A stretch of 64,000 bases of DNA from Streptomyces niger. Its GTDB lineage: Bacteria > Actinomycetota > Actinomycetes > Streptomycetales > Streptomycetaceae. This document shows, piece after piece, positions 1 through 7,668 of this stretch. A program made the position numbers and the translations under genes. How positions within the stretch are numbered: position 1 is the stretch's first letter; each line of letters opens with the position of its first letter. The stretch spans positions 1 through 64,000 of the forward strand of contig NZ_JOFQ01000001.1 in the NCBI RefSeq assembly GCF_000718305.1, in the 5' to 3' direction. The notes beneath the pieces are model-generated. The model ran no database searches and was not told the DNA's origin. It saw nothing but the letters and a program-made list of their open reading frames with translations.

Positions 1-94
1 AGGCGCCAACACCAAGCCCGCATCAGTCACTACAAACGACGGGGCCACAGTCCCTGAAAACTGCCCAGCAATCAGAACAAACACCGTTGCAGTA

Positions 95-457
95 CTAGGC
101 GAGTTCAGGGCCGTCCAGGAAGCCCAGCAACACGGCGGCCTCCGCACGGAGTTGAGCGGCTCGGTCAGCATGCGCAGGCGCGCTCAGCTGTTCCGCCACC
201 TCCAGCCGCTCGGCGGCCTCGGCGCGTACGACGTCGACCACGTTGCGCTCGCTCAACTCGCGCCGAGTTCCCTCGGTGGCACCGGCACCGGCCGGCGATT
301 GTTCCAAGGCCACGCCGCGCAGCTTCGCTTCGTCCACCGGCACCGCTTCAGCGTTGTCCAGCGCAGCGAGTGTCGCGCGCAGGGCGCTCACCGCTGCCTT
401 GTCGCGGGCGCGCATCGCTTCCGGCAGTGCCTGACGCATACGAAGACGTAGAGACAT
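95..457 (-). CDS. GatB/YqeY-like domain protein
   Basis: A 120-residue protein that opens with MSLRLRMRQALPEAMRARDK, the pattern of actinobacterial YqeY-like proteins related to the tail domain of the GatB amidotransferase subunit. It is shorter than the usual length of about 150 residues. The frame stays open further upstream, but the ATG at 457 is preceded by AAGG eight bases away and matches the family start, so it was chosen. The protein is helical and rich in Ala and Glu. No partner gene is adjacent. The molecular role of stand-alone YqeY proteins is not well established; a tRNA-related function is only inferred from the GatB similarity. Confidence 0.75.
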   Translation of the reverse strand: MSLRLRMRQALPEAMRARDKAAVSALRATLAALDNAEAVPVDEAKLRGVALEQSPAGAGATEGTRRELSERNVVDVVRAEAAERLEVAEQLSAPAHADRAAQLRAEAAVLLGFLDGPELA

Positions 458-786
458 GCGGGTGACCTTATGGCCGGCATCCGGGGCACACAACGCAATT
501 ACGCCCGGTGCCGAACCACCACCCGCATCGAATGAGGCCGCGGCAATGGCCGGCCTCTCCTCTGGACACATCGACCGCTCGACGGGGCAGGCCGCGAAGC
601 CGCCGTCCGCGTCGATTCGTGGCACCGGTGACCCGTGCTGTCCGACCGTGCAGCGGCCATACGGGTGGGCGTACCGATGGCAGCCGCTGACGTATCGGAA
701 GGGGTGGCGGACGAGTGGCCGGTAGATGTCTACGGTACGGCGGAGGAGAAGTCACGGTACGAGGAGCAGAGCATGGGAGAGGCGGC
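458..786. other. Divergent intergenic region without a gene
   Basis: About 330 bases separate the divergent YqeY-like and LtrA genes and must hold both promoters. I see no convincing coding region. The only notable motif is the palindrome GTAGATGTCTAC at about 722-733, roughly 55 bases before the LtrA start; it may be an operator or may be chance. Confidence 0.4.
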
Positions 787-1992
787 ATGAGCGAGGGCGA
801 CAGCACCATGGAGCGGATCGGCCCGCTGCGGCGGGTGATGCATGGTCGGGATCCGGATGAAGCGCACCGCGCGTCGACGCCGTTGGAGCTGCTGTTCGAC
901 CTGACCTTCGTGGTCGCGGTCTCTCAGGCCGCCGCTCAGCTCCACCACGCCCTGGCCGAGGGGCACGTCGGTGCCGGCCTGATGGGGTACGCCGCGGTGT
1001 TCTTCGCGATCTGGTGGGCGTGGATGAACTTCACGTGGTTCGCCTCCGCCTACGACACCGACGACGTGCCCTATCGGCTTCTGACACTGCTGCAGATGGC
1101 CGGCGTTCTCGTGCTGGCGGCAGGCGTTCCGCGCGCGTTCCGGCACGGCGACTTCGCCATCGTCGTGGTCGGCTACGTCATCATGCGCGTCGCCATCCTC
1201 ACGCAGTGGCTCCGAGCTGCCGCCGAACACCCCGAGGGCCGCGGGGGTGCGCTGCGTTACGCCGCGGGCATCGTCGTCGTACAGGTCGGGTGGATCGCCC
1301 GGCTCTGGGCGCCGGGGATCTGGGCCCCCCTCACCTTCGTGGTGCTCGTCGCGGCGGAACTGGCCGTACCCGCCTGGGCCGAGTACCGCGGAAGCGCCAC
1401 CCACTGGCATCCGGAGCACATCACCGAGCGGTACAGCCTGTTCACGATCATCGTGCTCGGCGAGGTCATCCTCGCTTCTTTCGCCGCCGTGCAGTCGGCG
1501 GTGTCGGCTCATGGCCTGTCCCCCTCCGTGCTGCTCGTCGTGATGGGCGGCCTCTTCCTGGTGTTCGCCCTGTGGTGGATCTACTTCACCGGGAGCGATG
1601 CCCACCTCAGCGCCCTGCGCACCGCCCTGACCTGGGGATACGGTCACTACGTCGTCTTCGCTGCCCTGGCTGCCCTCGGTGCCGGCCTGGAGGTCGCGTT
1701 GGATGCCGCCGAGCATCACGGGCACCTGTCCGCCCGAGCTGGTGGGCTGGCGGTGGCCATTCCCACCGCGATAGTGCTGGTCGTCCTCGGGGTCCTGCAT
1801 CGGGTGACCGGTACCGGTGCCGTGGGCCGCGGGTGGTTGGTGGCAGCGGGTGTGCTGGTCGTGTTGGGCCTGGGCTTCAGTCCGCCCGTACTGGGCCTGG
1901 GCGGCGCCGTGCTGGGCATCGGGCTGGCCGTGGCCGCAACCCTGGCCGCCAATCTGGCGGTGTTCCGCCATCGGGCAGTCGCGGCGCGGTGA
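787..1992 (+). CDS. Low temperature requirement protein A (LtrA) family
   Basis: A 401-residue integral membrane protein. The family signature is visible at the N-terminus: a short basic cytoplasmic stretch, then STPLELLFDLTFVVAVSQAA, followed by about ten hydrophobic helices. The ATG at 787 has GGGAG seven bases upstream, whereas the upstream part of the frame has no hydrophobic or family-like sequence. LtrA was named from a Listeria locus needed for growth in the cold, but its biochemical activity is unknown. It stands alone here, divergent from the YqeY-like gene, and the next gene begins 115 bases later. The family call is firm and the function open. Confidence 0.9.
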   Translation: MSEGDSTMERIGPLRRVMHGRDPDEAHRASTPLELLFDLTFVVAVSQAAAQLHHALAEGHVGAGLMGYAAVFFAIWWAWMNFTWFASAYDTDDVPYRLLTLLQMAGVLVLAAGVPRAFRHGDFAIVVVGYVIMRVAILTQWLRAAAEHPEGRGGALRYAAGIVVVQVGWIARLWAPGIWAPLTFVVLVAAELAVPAWAEYRGSATHWHPEHITERYSLFTIIVLGEVILASFAAVQSAVSAHGLSPSVLLVVMGGLFLVFALWWIYFTGSDAHLSALRTALTWGYGHYVVFAALAALGAGLEVALDAAEHHGHLSARAGGLAVAIPTAIVLVVLGVLHRVTGTGAVGRGWLVAAGVLVVLGLGFSPPVLGLGGAVLGIGLAVAATLAANLAVFRHRAVAAR

Positions 1993-2107
1993 GCATGCCC
2001 TCGGGAGTGCCCCCTCGGCCGTTCCGCCGGGCGCTGTCGTCGGGTAGACGTAGGCGGGTGTGAGCTGCGCGCAGGGAGCGGAGCGTTGGTTGAAGGAGGG
2101 GCCTGGC

Positions 2108-3691
2108 GTGCATCGGCACCAGGAGCAGAACGGCGTCGGGAAGACAGCCGTCCCGTATCGCCGGCCGGCAGCCGGTGGCGTGGCAGCCCGGCAGGACGCA
2201 CCGGTCCCGCCGCACGGCGCGAGCCCCGCGGCTACTGCGTTGACGGCACTGCAGCGTGCAGCGGGCAATGCCGCCGTGAGCCGGATGGTCGGAGATCTGC
2301 GGGGACGTTCCGATGGCGCTGCTCACTCGGCGGGTCCTGCAGGCCCTGTGGTGCAGCGTGCCCCTTCGCCGGCTCCTGCTCCTGCTGCGCGGGCGGCGGC
2401 CCCCGCGGTGCAGCGCGCCCCCGCGGACGATCTGGTGCACGACCCGAAGGCGTTCCTGTCGCACTCCGCCCTGTCGCTGGATTTCGCGCTCGGCATGCGG
2501 AATCGGGCGCCCGGGCTCCCCCTGGACCATCAGGCCTTCGCCAACCGGCTGGGCCGGTGGAATCAGCACTGGTTCGTTCTCGTACCGGACGCCCGGCGCG
2601 CCAAGGAGGGCAGGCCCGCATACCTGCTCACGCCTGCCGTGGAGAAGTACGTGCAGGCCTTCGGTGACAGCGACGACCTGCTCGCCCCGCTCTCCGGGCA
2701 CCGCGATCTGCCCCCGGTACTGCCCGATCAGGCCTACCTGGCGTCGTTCTACGTCCCCTACCTCAGAGGCGGGACAGCGGGCCCGGACACCTCCGTCGGC
2801 CACTCGCGGATTCCCAAGGACGCCGGGAAACAGGGGCACGGTTCGGAGTTCGTGTTCACCGCCACGATGAACGGCTGTGCCTTCGCCGTGACCGGCGACG
2901 CCCAGGACAAGTGCTTCACCGCCTGGCACTACCAGTCCCCCAGCGCCCTGTCCAACCGCGAGCCGGCCAAGAACTTCCGGCGCGACCGCCGCCCCGCCGA
3001 CTGGTTCGGCCCGGAGGAGTACGAAAGTCCCGACCAGGACGGGCTGTTCGAGACGACGAACATGCTGTGGAACGGTCCGGCCGGCTGGGAGGTCCTCAGC
3101 CAGGAGACCTCCGTCTCCGCGTACGACGAGAACGACGCCCGCATCGCGGCGGTCCGCAGCCGTCCACTCACCATGGGCCCGGGGCAGGAGGCCGCGTACA
3201 CCGCCCGGATCTACGTCGGGCGGGCACAGACGCAGCTCAAGGAGTTCATGCGGTCTCTCGCCCAGGCCCGCAACGCCGCCGGGAACACCGAGCAGCAGCG
3301 AACTCTGGAGCAGCACGTCTTCAAGCCGCTGGAGATCACCATGGCGGCGGAGCCCCTGATGCTCGCGGGGAACACCGATTTCGCCGCGCTCATCGGCATC
3401 GCCGTACGCCTCAAACAGCAGCGCGCGGAGGCTCTGCAGAAGGTCAAGGACTGGCTCGCGGCGCACCTTGAGGATGCCACCATGACGCACGAAGGCGGCC
3501 TTCTCAATCGTCGGATCAGCCCGGAGAAGCTGGCGCACCGGCGTAAGAAGATCAACATTCTGCTCGGCCAGTTCTCCGACCGCGCATGGATCGACGGCCT
3601 GTTGGAGGAGGCGACCGACCACCCTGCCGACCGGGACGGTGCGCCGGGGGCCGGCGCGCCCGCGGCCGGAGCCGGTACTCCTCCGGCCTGA
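2108..3691 (+). CDS. Candidate toxin with eCIS-type leader and Cys/His domain
   Basis: A 527-residue soluble protein. GTG at 2108 is chosen because AAGGAGG lies eight bases upstream. Residues about 45-60 read LTALQRAAGNAAVSRMV, the AGN-A-V signature common on Streptomyces proteins that also carry DUF4157 and are associated with extracellular contractile injection systems (eCIS). Two VQRAP repeats and a Pro/Ala-rich linker follow. The middle of the protein has MNGC (Cys257) followed by AWH (His274), a Cys-x16-His arrangement resembling the catalytic Cys/His pair of the CNF1/BLF1/CheD-type deamidase fold, whose usual motif is LSGC. The C-terminal third is helical. No eCIS structural gene is in this window. 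The toxin role is inference; a structural cell-envelope role or an unrelated fold is possible. Confidence 0.6.
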   Translation: MHRHQEQNGVGKTAVPYRRPAAGGVAARQDAPVPPHGASPAATALTALQRAAGNAAVSRMVGDLRGRSDGAAHSAGPAGPVVQRAPSPAPAPAARAAAPAVQRAPADDLVHDPKAFLSHSALSLDFALGMRNRAPGLPLDHQAFANRLGRWNQHWFVLVPDARRAKEGRPAYLLTPAVEKYVQAFGDSDDLLAPLSGHRDLPPVLPDQAYLASFYVPYLRGGTAGPDTSVGHSRIPKDAGKQGHGSEFVFTATMNGCAFAVTGDAQDKCFTAWHYQSPSALSNREPAKNFRRDRRPADWFGPEEYESPDQDGLFETTNMLWNGPAGWEVLSQETSVSAYDENDARIAAVRSRPLTMGPGQEAAYTARIYVGRAQTQLKEFMRSLAQARNAAGNTEQQRTLEQHVFKPLEITMAAEPLMLAGNTDFAALIGIAVRLKQQRAEALQKVKDWLAAHLEDATMTHEGGLLNRRISPEKLAHRRKKINILLGQFSDRAWIDGLLEEATDHPADRDGAPGAGAPAAGAGTPPA

Positions 3692-3713
3692 GGGCGACCG
3701 GCTCCGGCGGCGG

Positions 3714-4007
3714 TCAGCCGAGCCAGAGGAGGTCCGTCACGCGGAGCTCACGCAGTGCGGGGTGCACGATGTAGCTGATCAGGACCGGTAGGCGGGGTAC
3801 GTCGACGTTGTGGCGGCCGTCTCCCATCGGCAGACCGGGAAGCGGCTTGTCGGCATCGGCCGCGGCGCCGGCCTCCAGGGCGAGCGCGCGAACGAACCGT
3901 ACGAGCTGGTCGTGCAGCTCGTGGTCACCCCCCGCGCGCATCGTCTCCAGGACGCCGGCGGCTTCCCGGGTGAGCGACACGGACCAGCCCGGTGCGGGAC
4001 TGCTCAC
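3714..4007 (-). CDS. Small protein, possible RelE/ParE-like toxin of a pair
   Basis: A 97-residue protein starting at a GTG that overlaps the stop of the upstream gene as GTGA, so the two are translated together. The C-terminus runs DVPRLPVLISYIVHPALREL and then RVTDLLWLG, strands reminiscent of the end of RelE/ParE-type toxins, which finish with a beta sheet. The N-terminal half is helical. Canonical RelE catalytic residues cannot be assigned with confidence. It is the second gene of a two-gene unit and converges on the candidate toxin gene with only about 20 bases between. A conserved pair of unknown function is the safe description. Confidence 0.6.
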   Translation of the reverse strand: MSSPAPGWSVSLTREAAGVLETMRAGGDHELHDQLVRFVRALALEAGAAADADKPLPGLPMGDGRHNVDVPRLPVLISYIVHPALRELRVTDLLWLG

Positions 4008-4279
4008 TCCTCACCGCCGACCGGGTGGGGCAGCGAGGTCAGGCCGCGGCCGGCGGCGGCGTCGGCCAGGCGCTGATCGCGGCCGGGCTGCTGGTCGAAC
4101 ATCGCTTCCATCCACCACTTCCGCAGGGTGGCGTTGAGGGGTTCGCCCTCTTCGGCCTGGCCGATCTCGGCGTAGAAAGCCATGCGCTTGGCACCGGTGA
4201 GAGCGTCGGCCACGGCGTCGATCGTGTGCGGCAGCGGACGGACCCTGGGGTCAGCGGGGTGTTCGGGCTGGGCGCTCAT
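4004..4279 (-). CDS. Small acidic protein, possible antitoxin of the pair
   Basis: A 91-residue hydrophilic protein, first of a two-gene unit; its stop overlaps the start of the downstream gene by four bases. The middle contains VADALTGAKRMAFYAEIGQA, a helical segment. There is no obvious DNA-binding helix-turn-helix or ribbon-helix-helix, which makes a classical autoregulating antitoxin uncertain. Gene order (antitoxin-like first, toxin-like second), size and overlap fit type II toxin-antitoxin modules. I do not recognise the family by sequence. Confidence 0.6.
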   Translation of the reverse strand: MSAQPEHPADPRVRPLPHTIDAVADALTGAKRMAFYAEIGQAEEGEPLNATLRKWWMEAMFDQQPGRDQRLADAAAGRGLTSLPHPVGGEE

Positions 4280-4397
4280 GATGTCCTCATGTCCTCCGGG
4301 CAGGTGTCGCTGTCACCGTACGCGGTCGCGGCGCGGTCAGGGGAGCGATATGCGAGCGATGTGGGAGCGCTGCGACGCCACCTGTGACCTTGTGTGG

Positions 4398-4847
4398 CTA
4401 CTGCTCTGCGGGTGCCGGTACGAGGCCGTCCTCGACCAGGCCGGCGAGAACGGTCTCGCCGAGTGCGTGTACGGCGGACCGGGGGCGCACCATGACGGTG
4501 AACTCCTTGATCCGTCCGGCGTCGTCGAAGTGCAGCAGATCCACGCCGTGGATCTCCTTGCCGCCCGCCGTGGCGCGGAAGAGCAGCACCGCGGAGTCGG
4601 CGGACGAGCCGTCGGTGCTGGTCTGCGCGGTACCCGTGTGGTCGCCGATGTAGCGGAAGTCCTCGAACTTGCGCAGCAGGACGCCGAAGAGGCCCAGCAC
4701 CATCGGCTTGCCCTCGAAGGGGGTGAACTTCACGGGGCTGTAGAACCGGATGTCGTCCGTGAACAGGTCGTCCAGCGCCGAGAGGTCGCGGCGGTCCACT
4801 GCGGCGCGGAAACGGTCGGCGGGGGTCATGGCGTGCTCGCCCTCCAT
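4398..4847 (-). CDS. SnoaL-like / NTF2-fold protein
   Basis: A 149-residue protein with the cone-shaped NTF2-like fold pattern: an N-terminal helix (DRFRAAVDRRDLSALDDLFT), the strand motif DDIRFYSPV, then a curved sheet with an HFDDAGRIKEF segment near the end, as in SnoaL and limonene-epoxide-hydrolase relatives. Substrate cannot be predicted. ATG at 4847 has AGGAG eight bases upstream; an in-frame GTG at 4856 overlaps that ribosome site and is unlikely. It is divergent from a PadR regulator, with a palindrome and a 10-base repeat array between them, so PadR control is likely. Confidence 0.8.
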   Translation of the reverse strand: MEGEHAMTPADRFRAAVDRRDLSALDDLFTDDIRFYSPVKFTPFEGKPMVLGLFGVLLRKFEDFRYIGDHTGTAQTSTDGSSADSAVLLFRATAGGKEIHGVDLLHFDDAGRIKEFTVMVRPRSAVHALGETVLAGLVEDGLVPAPAEQ

Positions 4848-4870
4848 GCTCTGCACTCCTCACTCCTCTT

Positions 4871-4930
4871 CATTCTTCTTCGCGCTTCTTCGCGCTTCTT
4901 CGCGCTTCTTCAGACTTCTTCGGACTTCTT
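4871..4930 (-). repeat. Six phased 10-bp CTTCTT repeats in the SnoaL-like leader
   Basis: Six tandem 10-bp units all end in CTTCTT; three are identical CGCGCTTCTT units and the flanking ones vary in the first four bases. On the coding strand of the SnoaL-like gene they read AAGAAG at one-helical-turn spacing. They lie between the palindrome at 4936-4963 and the SnoaL-like start. They could be an intrinsically bent or purine-rich leader, regulator half-sites, or slippage-derived DNA. Confidence 0.7.
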
Positions 4931-4935
4931 GATAC

Positions 4936-4963
4936 TCATGAATGTGACTAGTCATTTTCATGA
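4936..4963. promoter_or_regulatory. 28-bp palindromic operator, probably for PadR
   Basis: The arms TCATGAA and TTCATGA are perfect inverted repeats around the perfect core TGACTAGTCA, giving a 28-bp near-perfect palindrome with one mismatched dinucleotide per side. It sits in the divergent promoter between the SnoaL-like and PadR genes. The position and dyad symmetry fit autoregulation by the PadR protein. Confidence 0.65.
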
Positions 4964-5031
4964 TTACCATGGATCGCGAGTCCGGAACAGAGGGGCGGAC
5001 AGCGGAACAGCGGGACGGAGAAGGCGGTCCG

Positions 5032-5583
5032 ATGGCGCTCAGGCACGCCGTACTGGCGGCACTGCTCGATGAGGAGCTCAGCGGTTACCAGCTGGCCAAG
5101 GCGTTCGACCTCGGAGTGGCGAACTTCTGGCACGCGCAGCCGCAGCAGCTCTATGCCGAGCTGACCCGGCTGGAGAAGGACGGGTTGATCGCCGGCCGCG
5201 AGGTCGTCCAGGAAGCCCGGCCGAACAAGCGCCTCTTCCACGTCACCGCGGCAGGACTGGCGGAGCTGGAGGGCTTCACGGCCGCCTCCGCGAAGCCCTC
5301 CTTCGTCCGCGACGACCTGCTCGTCAAGGTGCAGGCCGCCGACCACGTCGACACCGGTGCCCTGATCGCCCAGCTCTCCGACCGCGCCGCCTTCGCGCAG
5401 GCCAAGGTCGAGCTCTTCGGCACGTTGCTGCACACCATGCGCGCAGGGCGTACGGAGGAGGAGTTCCTGCGGCACGGCGACCGCATCGGGCCTTATCTGA
5501 CGTGCCTGCGCGGACTGGCCTTCGAGGAAGGCAACCGCGAGTGGTGCGAACGCACCATCGCCGTGCTGCGCGAGAGAAGGTAG
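5032..5583 (+). CDS. PadR family transcriptional regulator
   Basis: A 183-residue protein. Residues 1-85 form the PadR winged helix: MALRHAVLAALLDEELSGYQL, then the recognition region FWHAQPQQLYAELTRLEKDGLI and the wing RLFHVTAAGLAELEGF. The remainder is the helical dimerisation domain usual in the longer PadR subfamily. The ATG at 5032 starts exactly at the family N-terminus and has GGAG/AAGG upstream. It is divergent from the SnoaL-like gene across a 28-bp palindrome. A phenolic acid decarboxylase gene, the classic PadR target in firmicutes, lies about 0.7 kb downstream but is paired with a MarR gene. Confidence 0.9.
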   Translation: MALRHAVLAALLDEELSGYQLAKAFDLGVANFWHAQPQQLYAELTRLEKDGLIAGREVVQEARPNKRLFHVTAAGLAELEGFTAASAKPSFVRDDLLVKVQAADHVDTGALIAQLSDRAAFAQAKVELFGTLLHTMRAGRTEEEFLRHGDRIGPYLTCLRGLAFEEGNREWCERTIAVLRERR

Positions 5584-5631
5584 ACCCGTACGTTCGGTTC
5601 GCCGTCGAGCCGCCACACGCGGACGCCCCGG

Positions 5632-6150
5632 TCAGTCGGCTGACGCGCCGCGTCGGTCCTGGCCCGCTGCCTGGCGGGCCGCCGCGGCCCCCTGTCGCTC
5701 CATGGCCAGCAGCAGCCGGTCCAGGGCGGGCATCGCCGCGGCCAGTGCCGCCCGGTCCGCCGCCGGCAGCTCGGCACTCGCCGTGACCAGCGCCGCCGTA
5801 CTCGCGCTGTCGTAGCGCTCCAGCAGTTCCCGCGCCGTGGCCGAGGCCGTGAGCGTCACCGTACGCAGGTCGTGCGGCTGGGATATCCGCTCCACCAGGC
5901 CCGCCGCCGTCATCGTGCGCACCAGGTTGCTCACCGTGGACGGTGCGATCCGCAGCCGCGCCGCCGCCTCGCGCGGCGCCAGCCCGTCGGGAGCGGCGGA
6001 CAGCGCCCGCAACAGTTCGATCTGCGCCTCGGGCAGGTCCGGCAGCCCCTCCGCATTCCGCGTGGCGCGCAGCACCGCGCGTCGCAGTGGCCCGAGAAGT
6101 CTGCCGAGTTCGAGAGCGACGTGGCCGGTGTCCGCTGAGCTGCTGTCCAT
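5632..6150 (-). CDS. MarR family regulator, likely repressor of padC
   Basis: A 172-residue winged-helix protein: [20 protein letters not shown], the helix-turn-helix [24 protein letters not shown], then the wing [20 protein letters not shown]. It is divergent from the phenolic acid decarboxylase gene, and the 112-bp gap holds a 29-bp near-perfect palindrome. MarR proteins that sense phenolic acids often control their own decarboxylase or degradation genes, so phenolic-acid-responsive repression of padC is the natural inference. Its end nearly abuts that of the PadR gene (convergent). Confidence 0.9.
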   Translation of the reverse strand: MDSSSADTGHVALELGRLLGPLRRAVLRATRNAEGLPDLPEAQIELLRALSAAPDGLAPREAAARLRIAPSTVSNLVRTMTAAGLVERISQPHDLRTVTLTASATARELLERYDSASTAALVTASAELPAADRAALAAAMPALDRLLLAMERQGAAAARQAAGQDRRGASAD

Positions 6151-6178
6151 GCGCCCATTCTGCCAGTCGGGGGTTTAC

Positions 6179-6207
6179 TTTTGCTACAAAACTGTTTTGT
6201 GGCAAAA
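6179..6207. promoter_or_regulatory. 29-bp palindromic operator between MarR and padC
   Basis: The 14-base arms TTTTGCTACAAAAC and GTTTTGTGGCAAAA flank a single central T and are inverted repeats with one mismatch. The element lies 29 bases upstream of the MarR start and 55 bases upstream of padC, and is strikingly AT-rich for this genome. It is the obvious MarR binding site controlling both genes. Confidence 0.8.
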
Positions 6208-6262
6208 TCAAATGGCGGGAGCCGAACCGGGCGACCGCCATGCACCACCGAGGAGAAGCGCC

Positions 6263-6784
6263 ATGACCACCACCGTGGAGAACCCCGTACCGCCGCAGGA
6301 CCTGGCAGGCATCGTGGGGCACCGCTTCATCTACACGTACGCCAACGGCTGGCAGTACGAGATGTACGTGAAGAACGCGACCACGATCGACTACCGCATC
6401 CACACCGGCATGGTCGGCGGCCGTTGGGTCAAGGACCAGGAGGTCGACCTGGCACAGCTGGCCGACGACGTCTACAAGGTCTCGTGGAACGAGCCGACGG
6501 GCACGTCGGTCGTCGTGAACGTGCTGCCCGGCCGGCGCGTCCTGCACGGCACGATCTTCTTCCCGCACTGGATCGAGGAGGACGGCAGCAAGACCGTCCT
6601 GTACCAGAACGAGCACCTGGACGAGATGCGCGCCTTCCGCGACGCGGGGCCGACCTACCCGATCTACGTCGTTCCGGAGTTCGCGAAGATCACCCTGTTC
6701 GAGCACGTCGGGGAGAACGACGAGCAGGTCATCGCCGTGGGCCCGGCCGACCTGCCGGCCGGCTTCGCCGACCGCACCAACTGA
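6263..6784 (+). CDS. padC: Phenolic acid decarboxylase
   Basis: A 173-residue cytosolic enzyme that decarboxylates p-coumaric and ferulic acids to vinylphenols without a cofactor. The sequence closely follows Bacillus [11 protein letters not shown] (Tyr24, Tyr26), [18 protein letters not shown] (Arg54), WNEPTGT (Glu77), FFPHWIEE and [10 protein letters not shown]. All four residues corresponding to Bacillus Tyr11, Tyr13, Arg41 and Glu64 are present, so activity is expected. A GAGGAGAAG ribosome site precedes the ATG. Control by the divergent MarR through the 6179-6207 palindrome is likely. The role is detoxification of plant phenolics. Confidence 0.95.
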   Translation: MTTTVENPVPPQDLAGIVGHRFIYTYANGWQYEMYVKNATTIDYRIHTGMVGGRWVKDQEVDLAQLADDVYKVSWNEPTGTSVVVNVLPGRRVLHGTIFFPHWIEEDGSKTVLYQNEHLDEMRAFRDAGPTYPIYVVPEFAKITLFEHVGENDEQVIAVGPADLPAGFADRTN

Positions 6785-6817
6785 GGTCCGACGGCCCCGG
6801 TGGCCGCGCGGGTGTCG

Positions 6818-7360
6818 CTAGACCGCTGTCCGCAGCCGCCATCTCACCTCGACGCCCGTCTGCCCCGCCGCCCGTGGCCCCTCCGGCTCCCGGGTGCGCG
6901 CGATCTCGGTGAAGCCCAGACGGCGGGCCACGGCACCGCTGGCGGGGTTGCCCTCGTCGTGGTGGATCTCCACGTGACCGATGCCCGGCAGCTGCCCGGC
7001 CGCACGGACGAGAGCAGCCGCGGCCATGGTGGCCAGGCCCTTACCCGTCCAGGCGGGATGGATCCAGTACCCGATCTCCAGTCCGCCGGGCCCGATCCGG
7101 CGATGCAACCCGCAACTGCCGATCACCTCTCCCCCGGACGTGATGGCGTAGCTGTACGCCTCCCCCGATGCCCACTGCTCCTGTGACCGGGCCAGGAACT
7201 CTTGTCCCTGCTTGCGGTCGTGCGTCGCCGCGAAGGCCAGCCAGGGCAACAGGTGGTCACGCGACTCGGTCATCACCCGGTGCAGGGTGTCGATGTCGTC
7301 CATACGCCATCGACGCAACTCGACGTCCCCATGGCGAAGAATCTCAGCAGGCTGCTCCAT
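6818..7360 (-). CDS. GNAT N-acetyltransferase, RimJ/RimL type
   Basis: A 180-residue protein with the RimJ/RimL arrangement: LRRWRMDDIDTLHRVM at the start, ITSGGEVIGSCGL, then EIGYWIHPAWTGKGLATMA containing the acetyl-CoA pyrophosphate loop, and NPASGAVARRLGFTEI near the C-terminus. It uses acetyl-CoA to acetylate an amine, possibly a protein N-terminus or a small molecule; the substrate is unknown. No clear ribosome site is visible before the ATG. It converges on padC and has no operon partner. Confidence 0.9.
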   Translation of the reverse strand: MEQPAEILRHGDVELRRWRMDDIDTLHRVMTESRDHLLPWLAFAATHDRKQGQEFLARSQEQWASGEAYSYAITSGGEVIGSCGLHRRIGPGGLEIGYWIHPAWTGKGLATMAAAALVRAAGQLPGIGHVEIHHDEGNPASGAVARRLGFTEIARTREPEGPRAAGQTGVEVRWRLRTAV

Positions 7361-7388
7361 GACGGGATGCTGCCCGAGTGTTCACCAC

Positions 7389-7423
7389 CGCGACAACACA
7401 ATTAACCGACGCGACAACACAAT
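7389..7423 (+). repeat. 14-bp direct repeat with 21-bp period
   Basis: The sequence CGCGACAACACAAT occurs twice, at 7389-7402 and 7410-7423, exactly two helical turns apart. It lies between the GNAT start and the PucR-like remnant and contrasts in base composition with its neighbours. It could be a tandem operator of the GNAT promoter or a duplication scar next to the broken gene. Confidence 0.6.
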
Positions 7424-7658
7424 GAGCGGCAACCAGCGGCGGCCGGCTGCGCACTGCGGTGCGCAGCCGGCCGCCACCGTACTGGCCGACTCCGTCCTGG
7501 CCGACCTCGACCCGCTGCCGGCGCGCGAGCTGTACTGCCACCGCAACACCGTGCTGAACCGGCTGACCCGCTTCGCCGAACTCACCGGCTACCACCCCGC
7601 CCGCCCCGCCGAGGCCGCCACGGTCCTCTTCGCCCTGCACTGCGCCGGACCCGCGTAG
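7422..7658 (+). pseudogene. Remnant of a PucR/CdaR-type regulator C-terminus
   Basis: The last 45 residues contain LYCHRNTVLNRLTRFAELTG, a clear match to the C-terminal helix-turn-helix of PucR/CdaR regulators, whose intact form is L-x-VHRNT-x-x-YRL. The upstream part, LADSVLADLDPLPARE, looks like the segment that normally lies about 25 residues before it, so an internal piece is missing as well as the whole sensory N-terminus. Only 78 codons remain. It is probably a decayed gene; the ATG at 7422 overlaps one repeat copy and may not be used. Confidence 0.6.
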
Positions 7659-7668
7659 GATCCGCAGC

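Noticed and set aside
4182..5072. Plus-strand frame across the SnoaL-like gene and PadR promoter
   Set aside because: It reads through the 10-bp repeats and palindrome and has no family match. It is a shadow of the minus-strand gene.
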